Source: JAVXAG01 sp036660615 (GTDB lineage Bacteria > Bacillota > Clostridia > Peptostreptococcales > Anaerovoracaceae). Taken from it: a stretch of DNA of 10,703 nt. This document shows, one piece after another, positions 1-7,478 of this stretch. The position numbers and the translations under genes were made by a program. The notes below the pieces were generated by a model. The model did no database searches, was not told the DNA's origin, and saw only the letters and a list, made by a program, of their open reading frames with translations. The stretch spans positions 1 through 10,703 of the forward strand of contig JAVXAG010000064.1 of NCBI GenBank assembly GCA_036660615.1, read 5' to 3'. Position 1 is the stretch's first letter, and each line of letters starts with the position of its first letter.

Positions 1-2
1 CT

Positions 3-28
3 AATTCTACCTACCGATAGGTAGAATT
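3..28. promoter_or_regulatory. Perfect palindrome overlapping a leftward promoter (putative operator)
   Basis: Arms of 11 bases (AATTCTACCTA at 3-13 and TAGGTAGAATT at 18-28) flank a CCGA centre. The palindrome covers the last three bases of the -10 element and the expected start site of the minus-strand promoter at 26-54. A repressor bound here would block that promoter. The size and the ACCTA/TAGGT core are reminiscent of TetR/AcrR-type operators, but that family assignment is inference. It could also form an RNA stem in the 5' end of the leftward transcript. No T-run is visible on either side, so a terminator is less likely, although the minus-strand continuation is outside the window. Confidence 0.6.
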
Positions 29-54
29 GTACCATGCTAAATGCAGTATGTCAA
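26..54 (-). promoter_or_regulatory. SigA-type promoter driving a gene left of the window
   Basis: On the minus strand the sequence reads TTGACA (54-49), a 17-base spacer, then TACAAT (31-26). The -10 is preceded by TGG, which makes an extended -10. This is a full-consensus -35, optimal spacing and a 5/6 -10. The start site would fall near position 19 and transcription would leave the window leftward. It begins directly after the stop codon of the ABC transporter gene, so the next minus-strand gene probably has its own regulated promoter rather than depending only on the transporter operon. Confidence 0.7.
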
Positions 55-75
55 TGCACTACTTTCGTAGTGCAT
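54..75 (-). repeat. Hairpin spanning the transporter stop codon
   Basis: Nine-base arms, ATGCACTAC (54-62) and GTAGTGCAT (67-75), enclose a 4-base loop. The hairpin includes the last codons and the TAG stop of the downstream ABC transporter gene, and abuts the -35 of the leftward promoter. On the minus strand it is followed by TGACATACTG rather than a T-run, so it is not a typical intrinsic terminator. It may protect the 3' end of the mRNA, weaken readthrough, or be a second protein-binding palindrome next to the promoter. Confidence 0.45.
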
Positions 76-1852
76 CTGCTGGCTCAGTCGCTATCAATCT
101 ATAACTTGCAATAACTCCTATTGCTACAACGACTGCACCAGTTCCTATCATGGAAAATATAATTTGTGGCAAAGTGATAATTATACTAAAATCTAGAATT
201 ATACTGCCTAGTGTTGCAACCCCAACTAGCACCCCATTAAACATCATTGCCATGGCAGATAGCACAAAGTTTTCACTAATTATAATTGCTCTAATAGTCT
301 TTTTCTCAAATCCTAATGCTGACAAAAGTCCAATTTCTCTGTACCTTGAGTTTTGCAACTTCACCAATAAAATACTACTGATAAACAGTCCTACCGACAA
401 TACCAAAAGGGAAACTACAAGAAACAATTTGCTGAGTTTATCAAAAGTATTTTGCAAAGCTTCTACTTCTTTTGCTGCCGTTTCAGTTTCTATGTTTTCA
501 CTTTTTAGTTTCGCATTGACAGAAACTATATCAGCAAAGTTTTTTACATCATAACTTACTGAATAACTGCTTTCGCCATTTGTAGAATTATAAAAAGTCT
601 TTTCCACGTCAGAACTGACAAAAAAATCATCGTATCCTGCGTTAAAAATCCCGCTTATTTTCAGTTCATATTTATGGCCGTTGTACCCAAGATCCAAACT
701 CTTGCCAATCAACTTGTTAATATCCTTGTCAAATTTCTTCGCAAGACTAGGACTAAGGGCAATTTCATTTTGCCCAACTTTTGGCATAGCCCCATATGAC
801 ATAGTTTCTATTGCCTTTGCCATCGGATATTTTTCAGCCATTTTATCTACTCTATCTCCAACTTTTAGACTTACATTTTTTACAATGTATTGTCTATATA
901 TGTTTTCTATGCGCTGATCAGATCTTAACAATTCAACAATTTTATCCGAATTATTATCCGTCTTTATATAGCCATTATTAAAGGCTGTATTCTTTACCTG
1001 AAAATCAACAATTGACTCTTCCATAATATTACCTGATGAAAGTGACATCACAAATGCCAATACACCTATTGAAATTGCTAGAGAAATCGCCAAGTATTTC
1101 TTTAAGTGTACCTTGAAGTTTTTGAGTCCATGGTAAAACGCAGATACTTTTGACTTGTCATTTTCCCTTAATTTTTTACTAGAATTCTGTTGCAGTTTAA
1201 CGTGATCACCGACTATCTTCCCGTCACTTATAGACAATATTCCATCAGCATAAGCACAAATTTTTTTATCATGAGTTATGACCAGAACCAAACATTCCTT
1301 TGATATTTCTTTTAACAATTCCATTATTTCAGCAGAATTTTTTCTATCCAATGCGCCTGTTGGTTCATCTGCCAAAATAATTGAAGGATTGTTTATCAAG
1401 GCTCTTGCAATGGCAACTCTTTGTTTTTGCCCACCCGAAAGATTTTCTATTTTTTCATTTACCTTATGGGACATACCAAGTCTGTGGAGCAATGCAATGG
1501 CTCGCTCCTGATTGTCATGATTGTCACCACCCTTTAATTCACATGGAAGCAAAACATTCTCCATTACCGTATAACCAACTAACAGATTATAGTTTTGGAA
1601 TATAAACCCTATATTGTCCCTGCGATACTGACAAAGCTGGCCCGAATCCATTTGGTTAATTAGTGTATTGCATACAGATATTTCGCCTTTATAATTGCTG
1701 TCAAATCCAGCTAATATATTTAGCAATGTGCTTTTTCCAGAGCCTGAAGCTCCCAAAATGCATATAAGACCATTGTCAGGGAAAGCCCAGTTTGCATCAG
1801 AGAAAATGGTTTTAACACCATACATTTTCTGCAAGTTTTTTATCGCTATCAT
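59..1852 (-). CDS. ABC transporter, fused ATPase and FtsX-like permease (second half-transporter)
   Basis: This 597-residue protein uses ATP hydrolysis to drive export or mechanical work at the membrane, and is probably one half of a heteromeric transporter with its upstream neighbour. The ATPase domain (about 1-215) has Walker A (GASGSGKST, 34-42), Q-loop Gln86, signature LSGGQ (138-142), Walker B IILADEP (158-164) and switch His194, all apparently intact. Hydrophobic segments lie near 253-273, 474-498, 525-555 and 563-585. About 200 extracytoplasmic residues sit between the first two, which is the MacB/FtsX layout. The FtsX-type coupling motif REIGLLSALGF occurs at 505-515. The ATG (1852-1850) overlaps the upstream TAA by one base (TAATG), with GGGAG just before it, so translation is probably coupled. 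It ends in TAG. The substrate is unknown. Placement beside a two-component system suggests a role in antimicrobial-peptide or envelope-stress defence (inference). Confidence 0.9.
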   Translation of the reverse strand: MIAIKNLQKMYGVKTIFSDANWAFPDNGLICILGASGSGKSTLLNILAGFDSNYKGEISVCNTLINQMDSGQLCQYRRDNIGFIFQNYNLLVGYTVMENVLLPCELKGGDNHDNQERAIALLHRLGMSHKVNEKIENLSGGQKQRVAIARALINNPSIILADEPTGALDRKNSAEIMELLKEISKECLVLVITHDKKICAYADGILSISDGKIVGDHVKLQQNSSKKLRENDKSKVSAFYHGLKNFKVHLKKYLAISLAISIGVLAFVMSLSSGNIMEESIVDFQVKNTAFNNGYIKTDNNSDKIVELLRSDQRIENIYRQYIVKNVSLKVGDRVDKMAEKYPMAKAIETMSYGAMPKVGQNEIALSPSLAKKFDKDINKLIGKSLDLGYNGHKYELKISGIFNAGYDDFFVSSDVEKTFYNSTNGESSYSVSYDVKNFADIVSVNAKLKSENIETETAAKEVEALQNTFDKLSKLFLVVSLLVLSVGLFISSILLVKLQNSRYREIGLLSALGFEKKTIRAIIISENFVLSAMAMMFNGVLVGVATLGSIILDFSIIITLPQIIFSMIGTGAVVVAIGVIASYRLIATEPADALRK

Positions 1853-3795
1853 TATCTATCTCCCGCCTTTAATACTACATCAATTTTTGTTTTCAAGTAT
1901 GTCATTGCCGTCGTTGCATAAGCTATAGCCGAAAGCAGTAAAACTATTACAGCTCCTATAAAAAGCATTCTCACATTCAAAATATCTATACTAAACAGAC
2001 TCTTTGTTGCCATGCTAAGAAGTGGTGATGTAATCAGCAATAATAAAATTCCACCTACAACTTGTAACAATGTTTCGGTCACAGTTACAAGACTCAAACT
2101 TTTATTATTAAATCCGCTGACCTTATATATGGCATATTCACGTCTTCTCATTAATCCTGTAATTAGGAAAATAGCTATAACCATAACAATAGAAATAACT
2201 CCTATGATAATCGTTGCTATTCCCGATTGCTCCGTCGTCTGACTGTTAAGTCTAACCATATCTTCAACCAGTTCAAATCTGCCAATTGGTACAATTCCTT
2301 TTTCATTCATCTCGTCTTTAATGGCTATCATATCCTCCGGTGTCTTTGCACGTAGAAGGGAATTCATCTTATTAATGTCTTTCCCCACTTTTTTAGTCAT
2401 CTCACTAAGTGCCTTTTTACTAAAGAAAAATGAATCGTCAACTGTATATTCAGTTACTTGACCTGCATAATCATATTTTACTGTAGTGTCCATAATCCCG
2501 ACTATTCTTACGTTTACATTAGTTTGCTTAGCAATGGGTTGTCCACTAGTCCAATCAAAGACCGAGCCATTAAATTTTATTTCTTTTCCAATTGCCTCAT
2601 ATACTGAAATTCCCAGTAACTTGACAAAACTTTCCGGTACTACTACTTCATTTGTATCCCCCATAGGCATTTCTCCCGCTACAATTTTATTAATTGTAGG
2701 CGTACTTCCTGAAGAAGTAATTTGGTATTCTTTCCCATCTACAACAACTTTTATTTCATCAAAAGGTTGCACATATGTGATAAAATCAACCCTTGAATCC
2801 TTGGAATATAGATCATACAACCCGCTGATATCTTGATTTACCTCTCCCCCTGGTTTCCCACCTTCGTTCCCGTCCGTTCCTGCAGCATCTGTAAAACCAC
2901 TATACAATCCTATGTCTGTGAGCGAATCGCCATATGTCTCTACTAATTTATCAAACTCACCTTGACTGCTACCCAAAACTGCTCCACTCACTATGGTTAA
3001 TAACAACACGCTAGCTAACATAAGTGCCAAACTAGACACAATAAAACGTCCAAACTTATTTTTTATATTTGTCTTTGAAATATGAAAAGCATTTCCGACT
3101 GATAATTTGTTGCTATTTTCCATCTTCATTTGTGATGACTTACTTGACTTTTCTTGAGGTTTTAAAATAAGCTCTCCCTTATCTAATTCAAAGACATTGT
3201 CTTTTTCGGAAATAAAAGAAGTATCGTGAGTCACCACAATAACAGTTCTTGTTTTGGAAAGAACTCGCAAAATATCCATTATTGTTTTAGAAGCCCTTTG
3301 GTCCAGAGCACTTGTTGGCTCATCAGCAATGATCACCTGCGGGTTTTTCATCAGTTCTCTTGCAATAGCTACTCTCTGCTTTTGCCCGCCAGAAATATAT
3401 TTGACTTTCTGATCGCCAATATCTAATATTTTCAATTCTTTTAAAATGCCCTTTACCTTTTGTGGACTACTGTTACTTTTCAAATTACTTGGCAACAACA
3501 CATTTTCCAAAACTGTACTATTCTCAAGCAAATTAAAATCTTGCCAAACAAATCCAAATACATTATTGTAAAAATAGCTTCTTTCGTTATTAGTAAGTTT
3601 TTTTATTTCCTTTTCACAATATTTTACCTCCCCTTGAAAATTTTGATCCATCCCGCTAATAATTTTTAGAAGAGTTGTCTTTCCACTTCCCGATGGACCT
3701 ACAATAAAATTCATACCTTTGTCTATATTAAGAGACATATCCTTTAAGGCAAATTCTCCATTATACTTTTTTGACACATTTTTTAGTTCAAACAT
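1852..3795 (-). CDS. ABC transporter, fused ATPase and FtsX-like permease (first half-transporter)
   Basis: This 647-residue protein is the first gene of the transporter operon. The ATPase domain (about 1-212) shows Walker A (GPSGSGKTT, 33-41), Q-loop Gln85, the signature ISGGQ (134-138, with Ile in place of the usual Leu), Walker B VIIADEP (154-160) and switch His190. A charged linker leads to a permease with hydrophobic segments near 250-275, 524-549, 570-592 and 608-634. About 250 extracytoplasmic residues lie between the first two, as in MacB-like mechanotransmission transporters. A Gly/Asp/Glu-rich loop (about 306-318) is inserted early in that extracytoplasmic domain. The start at 3795 is supported by AAAGGA nine bases upstream on the minus strand. 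Its different length and low visible identity to its partner suggest a heterodimer rather than a recent duplication. The gene diverges from the response-regulator gene, whose product probably controls it. Confidence 0.9.
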   Translation of the reverse strand: MFELKNVSKKYNGEFALKDMSLNIDKGMNFIVGPSGSGKTTLLKIISGMDQNFQGEVKYCEKEIKKLTNNERSYFYNNVFGFVWQDFNLLENSTVLENVLLPSNLKSNSSPQKVKGILKELKILDIGDQKVKYISGGQKQRVAIARELMKNPQVIIADEPTSALDQRASKTIMDILRVLSKTRTVIVVTHDTSFISEKDNVFELDKGELILKPQEKSSKSSQMKMENSNKLSVGNAFHISKTNIKNKFGRFIVSSLALMLASVLLLTIVSGAVLGSSQGEFDKLVETYGDSLTDIGLYSGFTDAAGTDGNEGGKPGGEVNQDISGLYDLYSKDSRVDFITYVQPFDEIKVVVDGKEYQITSSGSTPTINKIVAGEMPMGDTNEVVVPESFVKLLGISVYEAIGKEIKFNGSVFDWTSGQPIAKQTNVNVRIVGIMDTTVKYDYAGQVTEYTVDDSFFFSKKALSEMTKKVGKDINKMNSLLRAKTPEDMIAIKDEMNEKGIVPIGRFELVEDMVRLNSQTTEQSGIATIIIGVISIVMVIAIFLITGLMRRREYAIYKVSGFNNKSLSLVTVTETLLQVVGGILLLLITSPLLSMATKSLFSIDILNVRMLFIGAVIVLLLSAIAYATTAMTYLKTKIDVVLKAGDR

Positions 3796-3826
3796 TTTAT
3801 ATTTCCTTTCACTTTTTATTGTCTCA

Positions 3827-3859
3827 AGTTTACATAATGAGGTGTTAAATCCCTGTTAA
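3827..3859 (-). promoter_or_regulatory. Putative response-regulator operator and promoter of the ABC operon
   Basis: Two TGTTAA hexamers (plus strand 3843-3848 and 3854-3859) are repeated with 11-bp periodicity, the spacing at which OmpR/PhoB-family regulators bind tandem half-sites. Read on the minus strand they are TTAACA-N5-TTAACA. About 10 bases downstream is a weak -10 candidate, TAAACT (3832-3827), with no good -35. This arrangement is typical of promoters where an OmpR-family activator replaces the -35 contact. The transcript would start near 3820, about 25 bases before the start codon. The -10 assignment is the weakest part. Confidence 0.5.
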
Positions 3860-3885
3860 GGTATTTTATTATTCAAATTTTATAT

Positions 3886-3920
3886 CTTAACATAGACTTA
3901 ACATACTTTTATTGTATAAT
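3886..3920 (+). promoter_or_regulatory. Putative response-regulator operator and promoter of the two-component operon
   Basis: Two copies of CTTAACATA (3886-3894 and 3897-3905) repeat with 11-bp periodicity. They are followed, 11 bases after the second TTAACA, by a perfect TATAAT (3915-3920). No TTGACA-like box lies at 17 bp, so activation by an OmpR-family regulator bound to the repeats is plausible, with the repeats in the position of a PhoB-type box. The pair is the mirror image of the TGTTAA pair at 3843-3859, which suggests one regulator serving both divergent promoters (autoregulation). Confidence 0.6.
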
Positions 3921-3939
3921 AAATGAGAGGTGAAATTAT

Positions 3940-4629
3940 ATGAGAATACTAATAGTAGAAGATGAACTTGACTTACAAGAAGCAATTGCTGAAGGTCTGC
4001 GAATAGATGGCTATGCCGTTGATGTATGTAGCGACGGGGCCGATGCATATGAACTTTTATATGTAGAGAATTATGACTTGGTTGTCCTTGACTTGAATCT
4101 TCCAACTATGGATGGGCTAGAGATTCTATCAAAGATACGTCACGAAAAGCCACAACTCAAAATACTAATATTAAGTGCCAGAAGCACCATTGATGATAAA
4201 GTTACTGGCTTGGATATGGGTGCTAATGACTATCTCCCAAAACCTTTTGATTTTGCTGAGTTAGAGGCGCGAATAAGAAGTTTATTACGGTGCAACTCTA
4301 CAAGTGTAAGCAATACGCTGTGGTTTTCTGGAATAAAGGTAGATTTATCAAAGAGAACAGCCTATGAAAATGACCAACCCCTAACTCTTACAAAAAAAGA
4401 GTTTGCTATTTTGGAATATTTTCTTCTCAATCAAGACAAAATTGTCAGTGCAGAAGAATTGATTGACCACGTTTGGGATGCCAATGCCGACAGTTTTAGT
4501 GGCGCAATTCGTGTCCATATTTCTTCTCTCAGAAAAAAGCTAAAATGTGTACTAAATTATGATCCAATTGAGACTAAAATTGGAGAAGGATACTTTTTGA
4601 AAGGTCAGGAAGGTGAAAAAAATGTTTAA
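3940..4629 (+). CDS. OmpR-family response regulator
   Basis: This 229-residue two-domain transcription regulator has an N-terminal receiver (about 1-115) with the acidic pair Glu7/Asp8, phospho-acceptor Asp51 in VVLDLNLPTMDG, Ser79 and Lys101 in LPKPF. The C-terminal winged-helix DNA-binding domain (about 128-224) contains LTKKEFAILEYF and the recognition region SGAIRVHISSLRKKL. Length and layout are normal for the family. The ATG at 3940 follows GAGAGGTG with a 7-base spacer. The kinase gene overlaps its 3' end by eight bases, so the two are co-translated. It is expected to be phosphorylated by that kinase and to bind the mirrored 11-bp repeats in the divergent intergenic region, controlling the ABC transporter and itself (inference from layout). 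Confidence 0.95.
   Translation: MRILIVEDELDLQEAIAEGLRIDGYAVDVCSDGADAYELLYVENYDLVVLDLNLPTMDGLEILSKIRHEKPQLKILILSARSTIDDKVTGLDMGANDYLPKPFDFAELEARIRSLLRCNSTSVSNTLWFSGIKVDLSKRTAYENDQPLTLTKKEFAILEYFLLNQDKIVSAEELIDHVWDANADSFSGAIRVHISSLRKKLKCVLNYDPIETKIGEGYFLKGQEGEKNV
4607..4615 (+). promoter_or_regulatory. Ribosome binding site that fixes the kinase start
   Basis: AGGAAGGTG lies inside the end of the response-regulator gene, six bases before ATG 4622. A longer reading from GTG 4613 would place the start inside this Shine-Dalgarno sequence, so ATG 4622 is preferred. Confidence 0.7.
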
Positions 4630-5755
4630 AAAAATATCAATAAGATGGAGATTGACCTTACTTTCTGCTGTGCTATTGACAATATGTTGTCTGGGGTTAA
4701 CTGTTGTATTAAACTTCTCTACATTTCAAGTAATAGACCAGATTGATGCGACAAAAATTACAACGCCCGCAACAGAAGTTCACCCAAATCAAAATCAAGA
4801 TATAGATATCAATGGACAGCAACAAGTTCTTCCTTCTTTGGCTTTGGAAAATGCGAAAAAAGTATATAGTCTGCATAGCCTATTTTATATGGTACTAATT
4901 ATTTTAGGCGGCAGTATCCTTACCCATTATGTGGCAGGCAAAGCACTACACCCATTGGAAATGCTAAATTGCCAAGTAAAAAAAATCAACGAGAATAATT
5001 TGTCAGAATCTATAACTGTACCCTCCACCAACGATGAAGTTGCGCAACTAACACAATCTTTTAATCAAATGACCGATAAACTAAATGATGCATTTATTGC
5101 ACAGCGACAATTTTCAGCCAGTGCTGCTCATGAGCTTCGCACTCCCCTTGCTGTTTTGCAAACCAAAGTCGATGTTTTTAAGAAAAAAAATATCCACACT
5201 AATGTTGAATATGATGCACTAATAAATGTATTTGAGACTCAAATTGCCAGACTACGCAGGCTTTCTTGCGATCTTTTGGATATGACTGACACCTATGATG
5301 CCATTGAAAAAAGTGAGATTTGCTTGAAAGATATTTTTAACAACATATTCGATGACCTTTCTGTAGTAGCAAATGAAAATGATATTTCCCTTAGACTAAA
5401 CTGTACTGACAATACTGTTTTAGGAAATGTCGATTTGCTTTACCGAGCTTTTTTTAATCTTATAGAAAATGGAATCAAGTATAATATTCATGGTGGATAT
5501 GTAGAAATCGACGTAAAAAACGATTTGGACAATAGGACAGAAATCCTCGTAAAAGATAGTGGCATTGGCATACCGGATGACATGAAAGCTCACGTTTTTG
5601 AAGCATTTTATCGCGTAGATAAATCACGCTCAAGACAAATAGGCGGTGCTGGTCTGGGACTTTCTATGGTTGATACAATCATAAAGAAACATGGCGGTAC
5701 TATCTCTGCTCTTGACAATGAAAACGGTGGTACTTGCTTCAAAGTTACATTATAA
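4622..5755 (+). CDS. Sensor histidine kinase (HAMP-HisKA-HATPase)
   Basis: This 377-residue membrane kinase partners the upstream response regulator. TM1 is about 11-32 and is followed by a short extracytoplasmic loop of about 50 residues, with no recognisable sensor fold. TM2 is about 86-104. A HAMP-like region follows (about 105-160), then the HisKA dimerisation helix with the phospho-acceptor His170 in SAAHELRTPLA. The ATP-binding domain has the N box NLIENGIKYN (279-288), G1 box DSGIGIPDD (312-320), F box FEAFYRVDKS and G2 box GGAGLGLSMV (341-350), so it appears catalytically complete. The small outer loop suggests sensing within the membrane or through the neighbouring transporter, as in Bce-type systems, although the loop is longer than in typical BceS kinases. 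The start is chosen at ATG 4622. A GTG at 4613 would add three residues. The gene overlaps the regulator gene by eight bases. Confidence 0.92.
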   Translation: MFKKISIRWRLTLLSAVLLTICCLGLTVVLNFSTFQVIDQIDATKITTPATEVHPNQNQDIDINGQQQVLPSLALENAKKVYSLHSLFYMVLIILGGSILTHYVAGKALHPLEMLNCQVKKINENNLSESITVPSTNDEVAQLTQSFNQMTDKLNDAFIAQRQFSASAAHELRTPLAVLQTKVDVFKKKNIHTNVEYDALINVFETQIARLRRLSCDLLDMTDTYDAIEKSEICLKDIFNNIFDDLSVVANENDISLRLNCTDNTVLGNVDLLYRAFFNLIENGIKYNIHGGYVEIDVKNDLDNRTEILVKDSGIGIPDDMKAHVFEAFYRVDKSRSRQIGGAGLGLSMVDTIIKKHGGTISALDNENGGTCFKVTL

Positions 5756-5813
5756 TTTACAACACAAATTTTTTCATTGAAAGTACTGCCACTACCACAT
5801 TATTTAGTATTGA

Positions 5814-7268
5814 CTATATATTTAATTTCTTGATTTTTCTATACAGCGTTGATATGTCAATGCCCAAGTCCAATGCAACCTTTTTCTTTCCTGCGACTGA
5901 ATTTCCATACTGTTCAATTAGCTCTGTAATCTTTTCTTTTTCTTCATGGTCCCTGTCATTAGTCACTAAATTTATCCAGCTTGGAAGCATAGTCCCAGAC
6001 AACGCCTTGTTGTCATATGAAAAATTCACTGCATATTCAATAGCATTTTCTAATTCCCTTACATTGCCGGGCCACTGATATTCATATACCTTTTTCATAA
6101 AACTCTTTGTAGAAAACATCTTTTCCTTGCCCAATTGTTTACAGTATTTATCAGTTAAGTACTCCACCAAAAAAGGCAAGTCTGCTTTTCTTTGGCGAAG
6201 CGGTGGGATATTTATTGGAATTACATTAATACGATAAAACAAATCTTGTCTAAACAGTCCTTGACTTATTTTCTCAGACAAGTTTTCATGAGTAGCTACA
6301 ATAATTCTACAGTTTATAGGGATAGTGTTTATTCCGCCAACCCTTTGAAAAGTTTTTTCTTGAAGAACTCTAAGCAGTTTGCTTTGCAACGTCAAAGGCA
6401 TATCCCCTATTTCGTCAAGGAAAAATGTACCTCCTTTTGCGGCTTCAAATAGGCCGGTTTTACCACCTCTCTTAGCTCCAGTAAATGCTCCATCTTCATA
6501 TCCAAACAATTCACTCTCTAAGAGATTTTCTGGTATTGCTGCACAGTTTATTGCAATATATGGCTGTGTTTTGCGGTGACTAGAATAATGTATAGCCTTT
6601 GCAAATAATTCCTTTCCACTGCCACTTTCTCCTGTCAAGAACACTGTCGAGGGGCTATCCTTAACCTCATATGCCATATTTTTTACAATTTTTATATTAT
6701 CACTTTCCCCTATGATATCATCAAATGTAGGATAATTATTTGTCCTATCTAATAATTCTCTAGGCTCCAATTTTGACGTTGTTTCCATTATCGTATACGG
6801 AGTATCAGCTTCCAGTAACAATAATTGTTCCCTAATTGCAACCACTAACAGCTCCGCCATCTGCGCACCAAACTTCAAGAATGTATTTCTATTCTCCAAG
6901 ATTATTATTCTTTGTTCATCATTGAACGCAACCAAACTTAATACTCCACAACATTTTTCCCCAAGCATTATAGGAAAATATATGCCCGCAGAATAAAAGC
7001 ACTGCTTTTTTTCACTGCAAGGAGCACAGAGCGAGTTTTCTTTTGGATCAGTTAATACTAAAGGCTTTTTAGTCATTATAACTTCTCTGGTTATACAAGA
7101 ATTCTCCTCAGTAGGATCGTAATAAAAATTTTGAATATTATAGCTGGTTGCACCTAAAACCATCATGTGTTCATCTACTATTTCTGTTTCCACTTTTAGG
7201 GCAGCTGAAATAACTTCTACGACTTTGCTTACTTCTTCTTTTACTAGTGACAGATAGCTCTTTTCCAT
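5814..7268 (-). CDS. Sigma-54-dependent transcriptional activator with GAF-like sensor domain
   Basis: This 484-residue activator remodels sigma-54 RNA polymerase by ATP hydrolysis. The N-terminal sensor region (about 10-150) looks GAF-like and carries a cysteine cluster (Cys81, Cys84, Cys90, plus Cys58 and Cys106/107) that could bind a metal or respond to redox state. The AAA+ domain (about 183-425) has Walker A GESGSGKE (213-220), the sigma-54-contacting GAFTGA loop (260-265), Walker B TFFLDEIGDM (281-290) and the FRQDLFYRINV segment (339-349). The C-terminal Fis-type helix-turn-helix (about 445-483) ends in STLYRKIKKLNI, a common terminus for this family. AGGAGGAG nine bases before ATG 7268 supports the start. 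It diverges from the methyltransferase operon, whose -24/-12 promoter it very likely activates, perhaps in response to a methylamine or similar compound. The signal is inferred from context. It ends in TAG. Confidence 0.92.
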   Translation of the reverse strand: MEKSYLSLVKEEVSKVVEVISAALKVETEIVDEHMMVLGATSYNIQNFYYDPTEENSCITREVIMTKKPLVLTDPKENSLCAPCSEKKQCFYSAGIYFPIMLGEKCCGVLSLVAFNDEQRIIILENRNTFLKFGAQMAELLVVAIREQLLLLEADTPYTIMETTSKLEPRELLDRTNNYPTFDDIIGESDNIKIVKNMAYEVKDSPSTVFLTGESGSGKELFAKAIHYSSHRKTQPYIAINCAAIPENLLESELFGYEDGAFTGAKRGGKTGLFEAAKGGTFFLDEIGDMPLTLQSKLLRVLQEKTFQRVGGINTIPINCRIIVATHENLSEKISQGLFRQDLFYRINVIPINIPPLRQRKADLPFLVEYLTDKYCKQLGKEKMFSTKSFMKKVYEYQWPGNVRELENAIEYAVNFSYDNKALSGTMLPSWINLVTNDRDHEEKEKITELIEQYGNSVAGKKKVALDLGIDISTLYRKIKKLNI

Positions 7269-7312
7269 ATATTTTTTCTCCTCCTATTGATTTTTGTTGG
7301 TATTCTAATATT

Positions 7313-7318
7313 ATTATA
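7313..7318 (-). promoter_or_regulatory. Possible -10 of the sigma-54 activator gene
   Basis: On the minus strand TATAAT lies at 7318-7313, about 45 bases before the ATG at 7268. No convincing -35 is found about 17 bases further upstream, so this is tentative. The first ATTCGCA box starts about 28 bases upstream, so the activator could also influence its own gene. Confidence 0.35.
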
Positions 7319-7345
7319 CTACAACTCCCAGAATTTTTCTCATTA

Positions 7346-7426
7346 ATTCGCATTTTTTACTTTTATTCGCACCAAATTCGCAATATTTTTTCATTATTTT
7401 AATGTGCATTTTTTATTATATCCGCA
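7346..7426 (+). promoter_or_regulatory. Cluster of ATTCGCA-like boxes, candidate activator-binding sites
   Basis: The sequence ATTCGCA occurs exactly at 7346-7352, 7365-7371 and 7376-7382. Weaker matches are ATGTGCA (7402-7408) and ATCCGCA (7420-7426). The cluster lies about 40-120 bases upstream of the -24/-12 promoter, in the position expected of upstream activating sequences for a sigma-54 activator. They are direct repeats rather than the usual palindromes, and spacings (19, 11, 26 and 18) are not strictly periodic. In this AT-rich stretch the CG-containing boxes stand out. The rest of the divergent gap (7269-7547) shows no gene or riboswitch-like structure by eye. Confidence 0.5.
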
Positions 7427-7463
7427 AGTCCACTAAAATGCCCGTTTTTTTGTGTTTTCTAAC

Positions 7464-7478
7464 TGGCACATATTTTGC
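7464..7478 (+). promoter_or_regulatory. Sigma-54 (-24/-12) promoter of the methyltransferase operon
   Basis: TGGCAC (7464-7469), five bases, then TTGC (7475-7478) match the sigma-54 consensus exactly, with the invariant GG and GC separated by ten bases. Transcription should begin near 7490, leaving a leader of about 58 bases before ATG 7548. The divergent gene encodes a sigma-54 activator with an intact GAFTGA loop, so promoter and activator support each other. Confidence 0.9.

Noticed and set aside
54..75. Hairpin at the end of the transporter operon as an intrinsic terminator.
   Set aside because: No U-tract follows on the minus strand, and the stem includes the stop codon. Kept only as a palindromic feature of unknown role.
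3887..4105. A 72-codon minus-strand frame overlapping the response-regulator start and its promoter.
   Set aside because: It lies opposite the conserved receiver domain and through the promoter region, with no family resemblance.
4613..4621. GTG start at 4613 for the histidine kinase.
   Set aside because: The GTG is part of the Shine-Dalgarno sequence AGGAAGGTG, which is correctly placed for ATG 4622.
5726..5790. A possible stem, GGTGGTACTT (5726-5735) with AAGTACTGCC (5781-5790), as terminator between the kinase and activator genes.
   Set aside because: The loop would be about 45 bases, two pairs are G-T wobbles and no T-run follows. No credible terminator was found in this 58-base convergent gap.
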